Numbered from the stretch's first letter, positions 33,823-42,916 are shown. The stretch is 45,593 bases of DNA from an uncultured Thalassovita sp. (GCA_937129345.1 CAKZMZ010000088.1:1-45593); one strand, 5' to 3'. Numbers and translations are program-made. Notes: generated from the letters alone by a model not told the origin.

Positions 33823-35601
33823 ATGCTGTCTTTCAAAATAGGGAATCGCTTATTGGTCTTTTTGTTATTGTTTTTTTCAATACCTATGGTTTCTCAGGCA
33901 CAGGTAACCGCTAAAAAGCTATTGCCCAGAAACATTAATATCAGTTATCTGAACCAGTTAGCACCAAGCGTAAGCGGCGATGGCAACCATCTCGTTTTTT
34001 TATCGGATCAGGTCTCTAGTAAGCGCTTAAATATGATGTATTCAAGAAGAACGGGCCCTCAAACCTGGAGTGATCCCGAGGTAATCAAGGAAATTGACAA
34101 TTCTTTTGAAATCAACCATTTAAGGGGCTATAGCATCAGTTTCGATGGTAAGATTGTATTCTTTACCACCTTAAAATCTGGTGGTATTGGCGGTTATGAT
34201 GTTTGGATGATACAGAGGCAGGGCAATGGTTGGAGTCAACCACAAAACCCTGGTAAGCCACTTAATACTTCAGGGCATGAGGCCGATGCTTCCCTTTCGG
34301 CAGATGGTAAAACCATCTACTTTACGCGCTGCGAAAAAGTAAACATGAACAGCACAGAGAACTGCACAATTTATTATGCTACTAAAAAGAATAGCTTTCT
34401 CTGGAATGAACCCATTGCGCTGCCGGCAAACATCAATACAGGTAATGCTGTATCCCCGAGGATTCTTTCAGACAATGAAACGCTCTATTTTAGTGCTGAT
34501 AAGGCGGGAGGACAAGGCGGATATGATTTGTATATGAGTAGAAAAGATGGAGAAGGATGGACAGGTCCTGTGGCCTTGGACTTTATCAATTCTGAAGTAG
34601 ACGACAGATATGTTGGCCTCACTGCCAAAGGCGATATTTTGTTCTATTCAATGAAATACAAAGACAAGGACAAACTGGTAATGGCCATGATTCCTGAAGA
34701 ATACCAACCATTAAAAATTTATCAAATCAATGGTAAGGTGACTACAGAGAATGACCAACCACTTGAGGCTATAGTGCAGGTTTACGATGTAGATAGTAAA
34801 AAACTGGCTACTGCGGTAAGGGCTGCGCAAAATAGTGGAGCGTTTTATCTTTTGTTGAAAGGTGGGGCTAAATACGATTTGTCTATCAACCCATCAAAAT
34901 CTGACTATTTGTTCCATTCAGAAATGATAGATTTAAGCGAGCTGGAAAGTTCTAACTTTGAACGCAAAACAGTGAGCCTAAAAAAAATACAGAGTGGGCT
35001 GGTTTTTACAGCAAGCAATATTGCTTTTCAACCAAACTCAGCAGAGCTACAAGAAAGCAGTTTGGCAGAAATTAGGCGTTTGTCTTTGCTTCTCAGAAAC
35101 AATCCGGGAGTGAATATGGAAATAGGCGCGCATCTTGGCGAGTATCTCTCAGACTCCATTCCATCTTCTCCTGAGCTTACAGAGGTGAAAATTGACACTG
35201 TGTTAAACCCAGCCTATGAGTACTTTAAGGCAGACAGTTTAATGGCCGCTAATAAGTTAAAGGAATTGAGGGCCAAACTGCCATTGTCAGCCAATGTTAG
35301 CAATATGTTGGTAGACTCTGTTGGCGTTGATACAGAAGTTAATTTGGTAGCAGAACAAATAGCCAAGCTAGAGTTTTTTATGCAGCAAATGCCAGTAGAA
35401 GCGCCTTTTAACATAACAAAAACCTACCACAACGACCGTACAGAAAAGGAAGCTGAGGCGGTATATCAGGCATTATTAGACATAGGCGTACCAGAAGATA
35501 GGATTTCTTTTAAAGGCTACGGTATCTCTGCACCCATTGCAGATGCTGCCACAGAAAACGCTAGCGAGGTGAATCGGCGGGTTGAGGTGAGTTTGGAATA
35601 G
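33823..35601 (+). CDS. PD40 beta-propeller protein with divergent OmpA-like C-terminus
   Basis: 592 residues. Signal peptide 1-27 (ending SQAQ). Residues 45-290 contain four PD40-type repeats (for example APSVSGDGNHLVFLSD, YSISFDGKIVFFTT, DASLSADGKTIYFTR, LYFSADKAGGQGGYDLYMS). A carboxypeptidase-regulatory-like domain covers about 298-388. The end resembles OmpA (IAFQPNSAELQESSLAEIRR at 400, and GYGISAPIADA...NRRVEV at 566), but about 95 residues (441-534) are inserted between them, and the usual peptidoglycan-binding D and R residues are not seen. The order PD40, regulatory-like domain, OmpA is that of the type IX secretion protein PorE, but the N-terminal TPR is missing, so I do not name it. 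Confidence 0.78.
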   Translation: MLSFKIGNRLLVFLLLFFSIPMVSQAQVTAKKLLPRNINISYLNQLAPSVSGDGNHLVFLSDQVSSKRLNMMYSRRTGPQTWSDPEVIKEIDNSFEINHLRGYSISFDGKIVFFTTLKSGGIGGYDVWMIQRQGNGWSQPQNPGKPLNTSGHEADASLSADGKTIYFTRCEKVNMNSTENCTIYYATKKNSFLWNEPIALPANINTGNAVSPRILSDNETLYFSADKAGGQGGYDLYMSRKDGEGWTGPVALDFINSEVDDRYVGLTAKGDILFYSMKYKDKDKLVMAMIPEEYQPLKIYQINGKVTTENDQPLEAIVQVYDVDSKKLATAVRAAQNSGAFYLLLKGGAKYDLSINPSKSDYLFHSEMIDLSELESSNFERKTVSLKKIQSGLVFTASNIAFQPNSAELQESSLAEIRRLSLLLRNNPGVNMEIGAHLGEYLSDSIPSSPELTEVKIDTVLNPAYEYFKADSLMAANKLKELRAKLPLSANVSNMLVDSVGVDTEVNLVAEQIAKLEFFMQQMPVEAPFNITKTYHNDRTEKEAEAVYQALLDIGVPEDRISFKGYGISAPIADAATENASEVNRRVEVSLE

Positions 35602-35744
35602 AGTTGTCTATTTTTTTTCGGTTTTAATCTCTGGTGTAACTAAGTTTCTACGAGACTCTTCTTCAATTAAAAATCAAAAGCTAAATAATTGAACTACAAT
35701 TCTTGTATTATTGGTTAATTTTAAAATAGCTAATCATACATCTT

Positions 35745-35990
35745 ATGGATTCAAAAATTAAACTCGAACTTTTTAGAAAAATAGATAGCCTACATGGTGA
35801 AAAACTCGAAAGGCTGTATGGTATATTTCTTAATTTTCTGAATGAAGAATCTACCAAGTACGATGATGAGCTGACAGCAGAAGCCATCAACAGTATACAA
35901 GTAGGTTTAAGTCAATTGGAAAGGGGAGAAGGCAAAGCGCACTCAGATGTAATGAATGAATTTCGCAAGAAATATAGCAAAGGCAACTAA
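35745..35990 (+). CDS. Antitoxin of a type II toxin-antitoxin pair (probable)
   Basis: 81 residues, acidic and helical: MDSKIKLELFRKIDSLHGEK onwards, with an end DVMNEFRKKYSK. The pattern is like addiction-module antitoxins that sit before ParE/RelE toxins. Its stop TAA overlaps the ATG of the following ParE-like frame (35990), a common coupled arrangement. ATTTTAAAAT (35718-35727), a 10-nt palindrome just upstream, could be an operator bound by the antitoxin. The family call rests on context and size. Confidence 0.65.
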   Translation: MDSKIKLELFRKIDSLHGEKLERLYGIFLNFLNEESTKYDDELTAEAINSIQVGLSQLERGEGKAHSDVMNEFRKKYSKGN

Positions 35991-36283
35991 TGCAACCGCA
36001 GATTTTTTGGTCGAAAAGAGCCTCTGACGATTTTGATGAAATCTTGTCCTACCTCTATGATAATTAGGGTGAAAAAACAACCCTAAAGTTCATTGATAAA
36101 ATCGATGAACTGATTCATTATATTTCTCAAAACCCTTTTATTTATCCTCTAGTTGAAGACAACATTCGTAAATGTGTAATCAATAAATATACTACGCTAT
36201 ATTACAGGGTTAAAGATGATGCTATTGAAATCATCACGCTATTTGGCAATAGGCAAAACCCTGATAAAAAGAAATTGAAGTAA
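35990..36283 (+). pseudogene. ParE/RelE-like toxin interrupted by an amber stop
   Basis: A frame of 97 codons beginning at 35990 (MQPQIFWSKRASDDFDEILSYLYDN) meets TAG at 36065-36067, codon 26, then continues open for 71 codons (GEKTTLKFIDKIDELIHYIS and later KCVINKYTTLYYRVKDDAIEIITLF) to TAA at 36281. The joined sequence has the ParE/RelE pattern: the start IFWSKRASDDFDEI, the middle NPFIYPLV, and the end YRVKDDAIEIITLFGNRQNP. A tryptophan (TGG) is the usual residue where the TAG lies, so a single G-to-A change would produce it. Unless the stop is read through, the toxin is dead while the antitoxin is intact. Confidence 0.8.
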
Positions 36284-36335
36284 TAATTTACTCGGTGATT
36301 CAACTAGCCTGTTACTTTTAAAATATTAAGTATTG

Positions 36336-36360
36336 TTTTTTAGCCGCTTGAGCTAAAAAA
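36336..36360. terminator. Possible terminator after the toxin-antitoxin pair
   Basis: TTTTTTAGC (36336-36344) pairs with GCTAAAAAA (36352-36360) over 9 bp across a 7-nt loop. The stem is mostly A/T with only one G-C pair pair at the tip, so strength is doubtful. The gap onward to 36565 holds nothing else I can support. Confidence 0.4.
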
Positions 36361-36565
36361 TTAAAGCTACAGACAAGATTGAATCTAATAGAACAAAATT
36401 CCTCCAATAGCCTTATCCGACATTATAAATTTTACAACAGCAATATATTTTAAGCACATCCCAACTATTTTTTGCACTAATCAAATATTTTTTTGTAAGA
36501 ATTTTACAAGATAATATGTAACTTTCAGTCAGGCATTGCCTTTTCTTTCTTAAAAATTAAAAAGC

Positions 36566-38359
36566 ATGACTGCAAAATACTTTGATGCCCAGCACCTGCG
36601 CTTCGTTTTATTTGATTTATTAAAAGTCCAAGAGCTCAATCGTTTTCAATACCACGCCGATTACGATAGGGAAACCATGGAAATGACCATAGATGCAGCA
36701 CAGCAATTGGCAGACAAGCACTTACTGCCTTGGTTAATGGAAATGGACAAACAAGAACCCGTGTACCAAGAGGGCGGAATTAAAGTACATCCTCAAGTAA
36801 AAGAAATGATCAAGGCTTTTGCCGAAGGCGGCTGGATTTCTGCGGTGTACCCCTATGCAGAAGGCGGGCAGCAGTTGCCTTACATGTTGTCTTTTGCGGC
36901 TTCTTACATTTTTGGAGCAGCCAATTATTCAGGCAGTGTGTTCCCCTACCTTACCTCTGGCGCCGCCAATTTGATCAGGAATTTTGCCAGCCAAGCACTA
37001 AAAGACCAATTTATTCCCAATATGTTTGCAGGTAAATGGCAAGGTACTATGGCATTGACCGAGCCCGAAGCAGGCAGTTCCCTATCAGACATTACTACCA
37101 TAGCTTACCCCACAGAAGTAGGACATTATCTCATAAAAGGACAAAAAATCTTTATTTCAGCCGGTGATCACGATGCCGTTGAAAATATAGTGCATTTAAT
37201 GCTGGCCAAAATTGAAGGAGCGCCTAAGGGTACCAAAGGCATTTCTTTATTCATAGTGCCTAAAAAAAGAGAAGAAAACGGAAGCTTAAAAAGCAATGAT
37301 GTAACTACGGCAGGCATTTTTCATAAAATGGGTTATAAGGGTGCGCCCATTGCCCACTTGATCATGGGAGAGCAAGATAATTGCCATGGCTATTTGGTTG
37401 GTGAGCCTCATAAAGGCTTGTCTTATATGTTCCAAATGATGAATGAAGCCCGCGTAGGAGTGGGATTAAACGCTGTTTCTATTGCCTCCGCGGCTTATCA
37501 AACGAGTTTGACTTATGCCAAAGAGCGCAAGCAGGGCAGACTCCCTAGTAGAAAGGATGTTAATTTACCTCAGGTTGGCCTTATACAGCATGCAGACATT
37601 AAGCGCATGTTATTGCAGCAAAAAGCTATGGTAGAAGGTACCTTGGCACTGCTCATGCAATGTGCTTACTTTGCAGATTTAGAAAGAGTTGCAGAAGGCG
37701 AAGAGAAAGAAAAAGCCAAGTTGCTCTTAGATTTACTCACACCTGTAGCCAAATCTTATCCATCAGAAAAAGGCTGTTTAAGTACCAGTGCTGCCATACA
37801 GATCATGGGTGGTTATGGTTACTGCAGCGATTTTCCAGCAGAACAGTTTTACAGAGAGGCTAGGATTCATCCTATACATGAAGGCACAACGGGTATACAT
37901 GCGCTTGATTTATTGGGTAGAAAGGTTTGGTTGCACGAGAGTAGAGGATTTAAATTGCTGCTGCAAGAAATGGGGGCATGTGTGGAAAAAGCTTATGCCT
38001 ATGTACAATTAAAGGAACATGCAAAACAACTGCAAGAAGCCTTACAATTGCTGAGAAATACGACTGTAACCCTAAGTAAATTACTTAAAGAAGAAGGCGC
38101 TGAAGTCATGTTGGCCGATGCTACCCTTTATCTTGAGATGTTCGGTACTGTTTCGATAGCTTGGCAATGGTTGAATATGGGTGTCGTAGCTGCCCAAAAA
38201 CTTGAGCAGGCTAAGGCCTCAGAGAAAGACTTTTTAGAAGGTAAGTTATACACCTTACACTATTTTTATCAGTATGAATTACCGACTATAAAAACTCTGG
38301 CAAACAGGCTTTGCGAAAACGACCAATTGACCATGCAAATAGAAGAAAGGCATTTTTGA
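36566..38359 (+). CDS. Acyl-CoA dehydrogenase
   Basis: 597 residues, cytoplasmic. The central motif MALTEPEAGSSLSDI (about 172-186) is the FAD-binding region of the family, and IQIMGGYGYCSDFPAEQFYREARIHPIHEGTTGIHALDLLG (about 412-452) is the signature of the C-terminal domain, including the FAD-contact EGTTGI. The length, longer than the 380-residue classic enzymes, fits the larger group with a C-terminal extra domain (AidB/very-long-chain-like, DUF-type end after 470). It oxidises acyl-CoA to enoyl-CoA in beta-oxidation. Its stop directly abuts the stop of the convergent thioesterase gene. Confidence 0.93.
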   Translation: MTAKYFDAQHLRFVLFDLLKVQELNRFQYHADYDRETMEMTIDAAQQLADKHLLPWLMEMDKQEPVYQEGGIKVHPQVKEMIKAFAEGGWISAVYPYAEGGQQLPYMLSFAASYIFGAANYSGSVFPYLTSGAANLIRNFASQALKDQFIPNMFAGKWQGTMALTEPEAGSSLSDITTIAYPTEVGHYLIKGQKIFISAGDHDAVENIVHLMLAKIEGAPKGTKGISLFIVPKKREENGSLKSNDVTTAGIFHKMGYKGAPIAHLIMGEQDNCHGYLVGEPHKGLSYMFQMMNEARVGVGLNAVSIASAAYQTSLTYAKERKQGRLPSRKDVNLPQVGLIQHADIKRMLLQQKAMVEGTLALLMQCAYFADLERVAEGEEKEKAKLLLDLLTPVAKSYPSEKGCLSTSAAIQIMGGYGYCSDFPAEQFYREARIHPIHEGTTGIHALDLLGRKVWLHESRGFKLLLQEMGACVEKAYAYVQLKEHAKQLQEALQLLRNTTVTLSKLLKEEGAEVMLADATLYLEMFGTVSIAWQWLNMGVVAAQKLEQAKASEKDFLEGKLYTLHYFYQYELPTIKTLANRLCENDQLTMQIEERHF

Positions 38360-38776
38360 TTACCTTTTCTCTATTACTGCCATGGTAATGCGGCTGGTAC
38401 AAACCAATTTACCTTCTTCATTGGTAATGTTGATTTGCCAAACATGCGTGCTCCTACCGATGTGCAAAGGCGTGGTTTTTCCGTAAACAAAGCCTTCTTT
38501 TGCTGCGCGTATGTGGTTGGCATTGATCTCTAGGCCTACGCATGCATATTTTTCCTGATCTACACTTAAAGTCGCGGCAACACTTCCTAGTGTTTCTGCC
38601 AGTACAACGGAGGCGCCGCCATGTAGCAATCCCATTGGTTGCTTGGTACGGTCATCTACCGGCATTTTGGCGCAAATGTAGTCTTCTCCCACTTCAGTAA
38701 ACTCTATGCCTAAGTGGGTTGCCATCGTTTTTTTACCGCTATTTAAATGTTTAGGGGTGATGTGCTTTGGAATCAT
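38360..38776 (-). CDS. Hotdog-fold acyl-CoA thioesterase (PaaI/MenI-like)
   Basis: 138 residues, cytoplasmic. LLHGGASVVLAETLGSVAAT (around 52-71) is the catalytic region of the hotdog thioesterase family, with the acid E62 or thereabouts. GLEINANHIRAAKEGFVYGK and HVWQINITNEEGKLVCTSRITMAV follow. Members hydrolyse phenylacetyl-CoA (PaaI) or 1,4-dihydroxy-2-naphthoyl-CoA (MenI, menaquinone synthesis); sequence cannot choose. It is tail-to-tail with the acyl-CoA dehydrogenase (no gap), and its start is divergent from the phosphatase gene. Confidence 0.85.
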   Translation of the reverse strand: MIPKHITPKHLNSGKKTMATHLGIEFTEVGEDYICAKMPVDDRTKQPMGLLHGGASVVLAETLGSVAATLSVDQEKYACVGLEINANHIRAAKEGFVYGKTTPLHIGRSTHVWQINITNEEGKLVCTSRITMAVIEKR

Positions 38777-38822
38777 TTTGATATTATAATGTTAAATGTA
38801 TAATAATTTTTGCGGGAAGCTA

Positions 38823-38851
38823 TTGCTTAAATATAAATCTACCTACTTTTG
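38823..38851 (+). promoter_or_regulatory. Possible promoter for the histidine phosphatase gene
   Basis: TTG (38823-38825), 18 nt, TACTTTTG (38844-38851), which fits TAnnTTTG. The start would be near 38858, about 40 nt before the TTG start codon at 38899. The -33 match is only three bases. Confidence 0.4.
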
Positions 38852-38898
38852 CAGCTTTATTTTGAGCAGCAAGCAATTTTTAACTAATCTTTTCAACC

Positions 38899-39531
38899 TT
38901 GAAAGCTAAGAAAATATACTTGGTGCGCCATGGCGAAACCGAGTTCAATAAACTAGGAATGGTCCAAGGCTCGGGCATTGACTCCAACCTGAATGAAACA
39001 GGTAGGGCTCAAGCAAGGGCTTTTTACGAGGCATACAAAAATGTAAAGTTTGATAAGGTCTATACTTCCAAACTTCGCCGTACCCATCAGTCGGTAGAGC
39101 AGTTTATAAACAGTGGCTTGCCTTGGCAGCAATTGTACGGTTTAAACGAAATTAGCTGGGGGCATAAAGAAGGCCGTTCAACCACCGCAGCAGACAATGA
39201 GCAATATGTAAATATGCTGTATGCTTGGAGTCAAGGAGACTACACCCAAAAGGTTTATGGAGGAGAAAGCCCTGCAGAGGTGCAAGAGAGGCAAAAAATA
39301 GCTATGAAATACATTGTTGCAAACGAGGAGGAAGAAAATATTCTAGTTTGTATGCATGGTAGGGCGATAAGGATTCTGCTATGTTTGCTCACAGGTATAG
39401 AACTGAAACACATGGATCAGTTCATCCATTCTAATTTGTGCTTGTACTTACTCAATTACGAAAATGAAAAGTTTACTATTGAGCGGGCTTACGATGTAAA
39501 CCACCTTCGTAATATGAGGGAAATTGTCTGA
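38899..39531 (+). CDS. Histidine phosphatase family protein
   Basis: 210 residues from a TTG start. The catalytic motif is LVRHGETEFN (RHG at residues 10-12), with the second histidine in CMHGRAI (near 152). Members include cofactor-dependent phosphoglycerate mutase, CobC and general phosphatases. Length suits a small phosphatase rather than a glycolytic mutase. The physiological substrate is not predictable. Its end faces that of the RsmI-like gene (convergent), with a palindromic short repeat between them at 39539-39603. Confidence 0.85.
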   Translation: MKAKKIYLVRHGETEFNKLGMVQGSGIDSNLNETGRAQARAFYEAYKNVKFDKVYTSKLRRTHQSVEQFINSGLPWQQLYGLNEISWGHKEGRSTTAADNEQYVNMLYAWSQGDYTQKVYGGESPAEVQERQKIAMKYIVANEEEENILVCMHGRAIRILLCLLTGIELKHMDQFIHSNLCLYLLNYENEKFTIERAYDVNHLRNMREIV

Positions 39532-39538
39532 GACAAAG

Positions 39539-39603
39539 TTTATTCGTGGATTTGTTGATTTGAGTATTTGTATAAAAATAAGAGCCAACAAATAAACGAA
39601 TTT
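39539..39603. repeat. Short interspersed repeat, copy 3, forming a palindrome
   Basis: Positions 39539-39564 are the exact reverse complement of 4519-4544 (26 of 26 nt). A second, imperfect inverted copy follows at about 39585-39600 (CAACAAATAAACGAA, 13 of 15 pairs with 39544-39558). The whole can fold into one long imperfect hairpin between two convergent genes. Confidence 0.65.
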
Positions 39604-39628
39604 CCAGATAAGCAAAGCACCAAAAAAA

Positions 39629-40327
39629 CTAAGACACACCAACTGAAAATATGGCCGGGACTTTGCGAAGTTGCGGCTTTTCTCTTTTCCAACGTTTTAT
39701 GGGCATAGTCTTTACAAATTGATCGGGCGCGGTAAGATTCGCCGATACAGAAAGCAGCATATCAGGTGGAAGGTTGCCCAATAGATCATTAAGTAGCTGC
39801 TCGTTTCTATAGGGCGTTTCCATAAAAATCTGTGTATTGCCTTTTCTTCCTACTTCATTTACCAACATTTTAAAAAACTGCTGCCTCTCGGGATCCTTAA
39901 GCGGCACATAACCATGAAATGTAAAGTTTTGGCCAGAAAACCCCGAGGCCATGAGGGCTAGAAAAATGGAAGAAGGGCCAGGCAAGGCTATGACCTCAAT
40001 ATGGTTTTTATGCGCCCAAGAAACGGCTTTGGCCCCAGGGTCTGCAATACCAGGGCAGCCCGCTTCAGAAATAATTCCTACATTGGCATCATCAGGAATC
40101 ATTTCAAATACTTTTTTGAGTGAGTTGGGTTTGGTACGCTTATCTAAAATGAAAAACCTCAAATCTCGAACATTTACCCCAAGATCAAGCGAAGAGATAT
40201 AGCGTCTTGCTGTGCGCTCATTCTCTACTAAGTAATATTTTGTTGCAACAATTACTTCTGAAATGATGGGGGGAATCATTTTCTGGGTTTCATCGGCTAG
40301 GTAAGAAGGGATTAGGTAAAGTTTCAA
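39629..40327 (-). CDS. SAM-dependent methyltransferase, RsmI-like (tetrapyrrole methylase fold)
   Basis: 232 residues, from a TTG start. The N-terminal region MKLYLIPSYLAD, the central VGIISEAGCPGIADPGAKAV (about 84-103), IEVIALPGPSSIFLALMASG (about 110-129) and TQIFMETPYRN (about 164-174) fit the tetrapyrrole methylase superfamily. RsmI modifies a cytidine in 16S rRNA by 2'-O-methylation. The protein is about 50 residues shorter than typical RsmI, and the family's usual ATPIGNLED start is replaced, so it may have another target. A possible TATTTTTG element is at 40363-40370. Confidence 0.8.
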   Translation of the reverse strand: MKLYLIPSYLADETQKMIPPIISEVIVATKYYLVENERTARRYISSLDLGVNVRDLRFFILDKRTKPNSLKKVFEMIPDDANVGIISEAGCPGIADPGAKAVSWAHKNHIEVIALPGPSSIFLALMASGFSGQNFTFHGYVPLKDPERQQFFKMLVNEVGRKGNTQIFMETPYRNEQLLNDLLGNLPPDMLLSVSANLTAPDQFVKTMPIKRWKREKPQLRKVPAIFSVGVS

Positions 40328-40478
40328 AATAGAAAAAGGTTAGATGGATTTTGATTTGATGGCAAAAATAGGGTTGGAGGTATAATCAATAAAATTAATA
40401 TGAAAGTAAATAGTTGAAGGGCTATTATAAATTTATTTTCTTATCTGTATAAAAACCAAATACTTTTTGGAATCTTGT

Positions 40479-40516
40479 AAAAAAAAGGCCTTGTAACTAT
40501 AATTAGATACAAGGCC
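40479..40516 (-). terminator. Rho-independent terminator of the Do-like protease gene
   Basis: GGCCTTGTA (40487-40495) pairs with TACAAGGCC (40508-40516), a 9-bp stem with a 12-nt loop, followed on the minus strand by an eight-base U-tract (40479-40486). It is 23 nt beyond the protease stop codon. Confidence 0.85.
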
Positions 40517-40538
40517 CAGAAATTATAATCTATTCAAA

Positions 40539-42056
40539 TTACATTTCTTCTTCTTCTAAATTCAACTGATAGAAAACTTTTTGCCCATCAGGATAAATAC
40601 CTTCTAGCAAAAGCTCTTTATTGGTATTGGTGATGGCTTCGATCAGATCCTCGGGGGTTTCGAGCGGCATTTTATCTATATGTGTTATGATAAAACCCTC
40701 TTCTAGTCTTGCGTCTCGCAGTTTGCCTTCCGTAATTCTTATGATTTTTAGCCCGTTCTCTAGATTGAGTATTTCTTTGTCGCGGTCAGATATCGCAGTA
40801 ATTTCTGCGCCTAATTTTTCTACTGTAACAATCCTTGTTTTTACACTTCGAATAACATCTGTAGTATTGTTGACATTTTTCAATTGCACTTCCACTTCTT
40901 TAGCTTCATTTTCGCGTTTGTACTCTACTTTTATAATATCGCCCGGGCGGTTTCTGGCAACCAACTCTTGTAGCTCAGAGGTATTGTCAACTTTTACACC
41001 ATTGATTTTCAATATAACATCACCGGGAGAAATACCGGCCTCGTCGGCACCTCCTCCAGAGGTTACATTATCTATGTAAACGCCTTCCACTTTATCGAGT
41101 CCGTAAAGATCTGCTCTACGAGCATCTACATCGATGATGCTCACGCCCATTAGTGCGCGTTGTACCTCGCCAAACTCCAACAAATCATCCATGATTTTTC
41201 TAACTAAAGCCACAGGTACTGCAAAAGAATAGCCTGCATAGTATCCAGTACGTGTAGCAATGGCCGTATTGATACCAATTAAATTGCCTTTTAAATCTAC
41301 AAGTGCACCGCCGCTATTGCCGGGATTTACAGCAGCATCGGTCTGTATAAAAGACTCGATGTTGAGCTGTGGCGCATTTCTAGATTTGATAATGCCAATG
41401 TTTCTTGCCTTAGCACTTACAATACCTGCCGTTACGGTAGAAGTTAAATCAAAGGGATTGCCTATGGCCAAAACCCATTGTCCGGGTTTTACATTGTCAG
41501 AGTTGCCGTAAGGAACAAAAGGCAATTCATGCTCATTGATCCTGAGTAAGGCAAGATCTGTAGTAGGATCTGTGCCTACTAAAACAGCCCTGTAGCTCCT
41601 TTTATCGTTAAGCACCACTTCAATAGCATCGGCTCCTTCTACTACATGGTTGTTGGTAGCAATGTAGCCATCTGCTGAGATGATAACACCTGAACCGGAA
41701 GACAACTTTGTGCCCGGTCCATGCGGGTTGCCTTCTTCATCGCCAAATAGATCTCTCATACCGTCTAACAGATCGCTGTAAGCACTTTTGCCGCTGTAGC
41801 GGGTTTTTATGTGCACTACCGCTGGAATAACTTTTTCTGAGGCTTCAGTAAAATTGAGTCCCTGTGGTACATAACTGTCATAATCGGGCTCAGTTTCTTT
41901 TTCGCTATCCTTATAACTTGAGAGTACCACGTGCTGCTTGTCAGAGATATTCTCTTTAATCTCTTCTTCTTGAAGCATAAGGTACCCTCCCAAGGTAAAA
42001 ACGCCACTAAACACAGATGCCAGTAATATACCTAGGATAAACTTGTATTGATGCAT
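40539..42056 (-). CDS. Do/HtrA-type periplasmic serine protease
   Basis: 505 residues. Membrane or signal helix at residues 7-28. The catalytic triad is H137 (ATNNHVV), D167 (TTDLALLRI) and S248 (NPGNSGGAL), as in the trypsin-like fold. Two PDZ domains follow: the first near 315-400 (GVYIDNVTSGGGADEAGISPGDVILKING) and a second, more divergent one near 430-495. The family is DegP/DegQ/Do: periplasmic quality control of misfolded proteins. It could equally be called DegQ or DegS-like; two PDZ domains favour DegP/DegQ. Transcribed alone, ended by a good terminator. Confidence 0.93.
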   Translation of the reverse strand: MHQYKFILGILLASVFSGVFTLGGYLMLQEEEIKENISDKQHVVLSSYKDSEKETEPDYDSYVPQGLNFTEASEKVIPAVVHIKTRYSGKSAYSDLLDGMRDLFGDEEGNPHGPGTKLSSGSGVIISADGYIATNNHVVEGADAIEVVLNDKRSYRAVLVGTDPTTDLALLRINEHELPFVPYGNSDNVKPGQWVLAIGNPFDLTSTVTAGIVSAKARNIGIIKSRNAPQLNIESFIQTDAAVNPGNSGGALVDLKGNLIGINTAIATRTGYYAGYSFAVPVALVRKIMDDLLEFGEVQRALMGVSIIDVDARRADLYGLDKVEGVYIDNVTSGGGADEAGISPGDVILKINGVKVDNTSELQELVARNRPGDIIKVEYKRENEAKEVEVQLKNVNNTTDVIRSVKTRIVTVEKLGAEITAISDRDKEILNLENGLKIIRITEGKLRDARLEEGFIITHIDKMPLETPEDLIEAITNTNKELLLEGIYPDGQKVFYQLNLEEEEM

Positions 42057-42342
42057 GAGAGGATGGTTTAAATAAAAAATGAAGCAGGGTCTTAATTGAA
42101 GAGGTGCTCCTAGTAATTTTTCTTAATTTATAGATTTTGAATCTAAAACGGAAATATTAACGGCTCGGTTTCTTTTCTACTTTTTAAAAATTCGATATAA
42201 AAAAAATAACGTCTTGCATTAAACCTTTAAGAGGCCATGGCATCTAAAAGAAAATGCGAGGAAGAAACACGCTCACCAATTGAATCTTTCATGAGTTGTT
42301 ATATTTCTTGTTTGAATAATAATTCTATTAACATAGCAAGTT

Positions 42343-42915
42343 TTGACAAAAAATATTTTGGCTGAATTTCCCGATGATACTTTTTTACTTGAAAGCTTCC
42401 TTACCGAAGACAAGAAGCATTACGCTTTTAACTTGATAGTAAGAAAGTATCAGGAAAGGATTTACTGGCACATTAGAAAGATGGTGGTTGATCATAACGA
42501 TGCTGATGACCTTACCCAAGAGGTTTTCTTAAAAGTTTGGACTAAGTTGGCAGATTTTAGGGGGCAGTCAAGCTTGTTTACTTGGTTGTACAGGGTGGCT
42601 ACCAATGAATGCCTTAATTTTCTCCGCAAAAAGCGCAGGAAATTTATGCTGCCCTTGCACGATGTGGCTAAAGAACTTAGCGAGAAAATAGAGCACGGGG
42701 CTTATGTTTCGGGCAGTACGGTAGAAAAAGAATTGCAAAAGGCACTGCTCAAACTGCCTGATAAGCAAAGGGTGGTATTTAACATGAAGTATTTTGAGGA
42801 TATGCCCTACAAAGAAATCTCTGAAATTTTGCAAGTTTCTATAGGGGGTTTAAAGGCCTCTTATCATTTAGCAGTTAAAAAAGTATGTAATTACATAGCG
42901 ATAGAAAATATTTGA
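42343..42915 (+). CDS. ECF-family RNA polymerase sigma factor (second cassette)
   Basis: 190 residues from a TTG start. Region 2: FNLIVRKYQERIYWHIRKMV through DADDLTQEVFLKVWTKLADF and SLFTWLYRVATNECLNFLRK. Region 4: KLPDKQRVVFNMKYFEDMPYKEISEILQVSIGGLKASYHLAVKKV. The stop is one base before the next gene's start (42917), indicating translational coupling. The upstream 286-nt gap (from the divergent protease) shows no clear promoter match. Confidence 0.95.
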   Translation: MTKNILAEFPDDTFLLESFLTEDKKHYAFNLIVRKYQERIYWHIRKMVVDHNDADDLTQEVFLKVWTKLADFRGQSSLFTWLYRVATNECLNFLRKKRRKFMLPLHDVAKELSEKIEHGAYVSGSTVEKELQKALLKLPDKQRVVFNMKYFEDMPYKEISEILQVSIGGLKASYHLAVKKVCNYIAIENI

Positions 42916-42916
42916 G

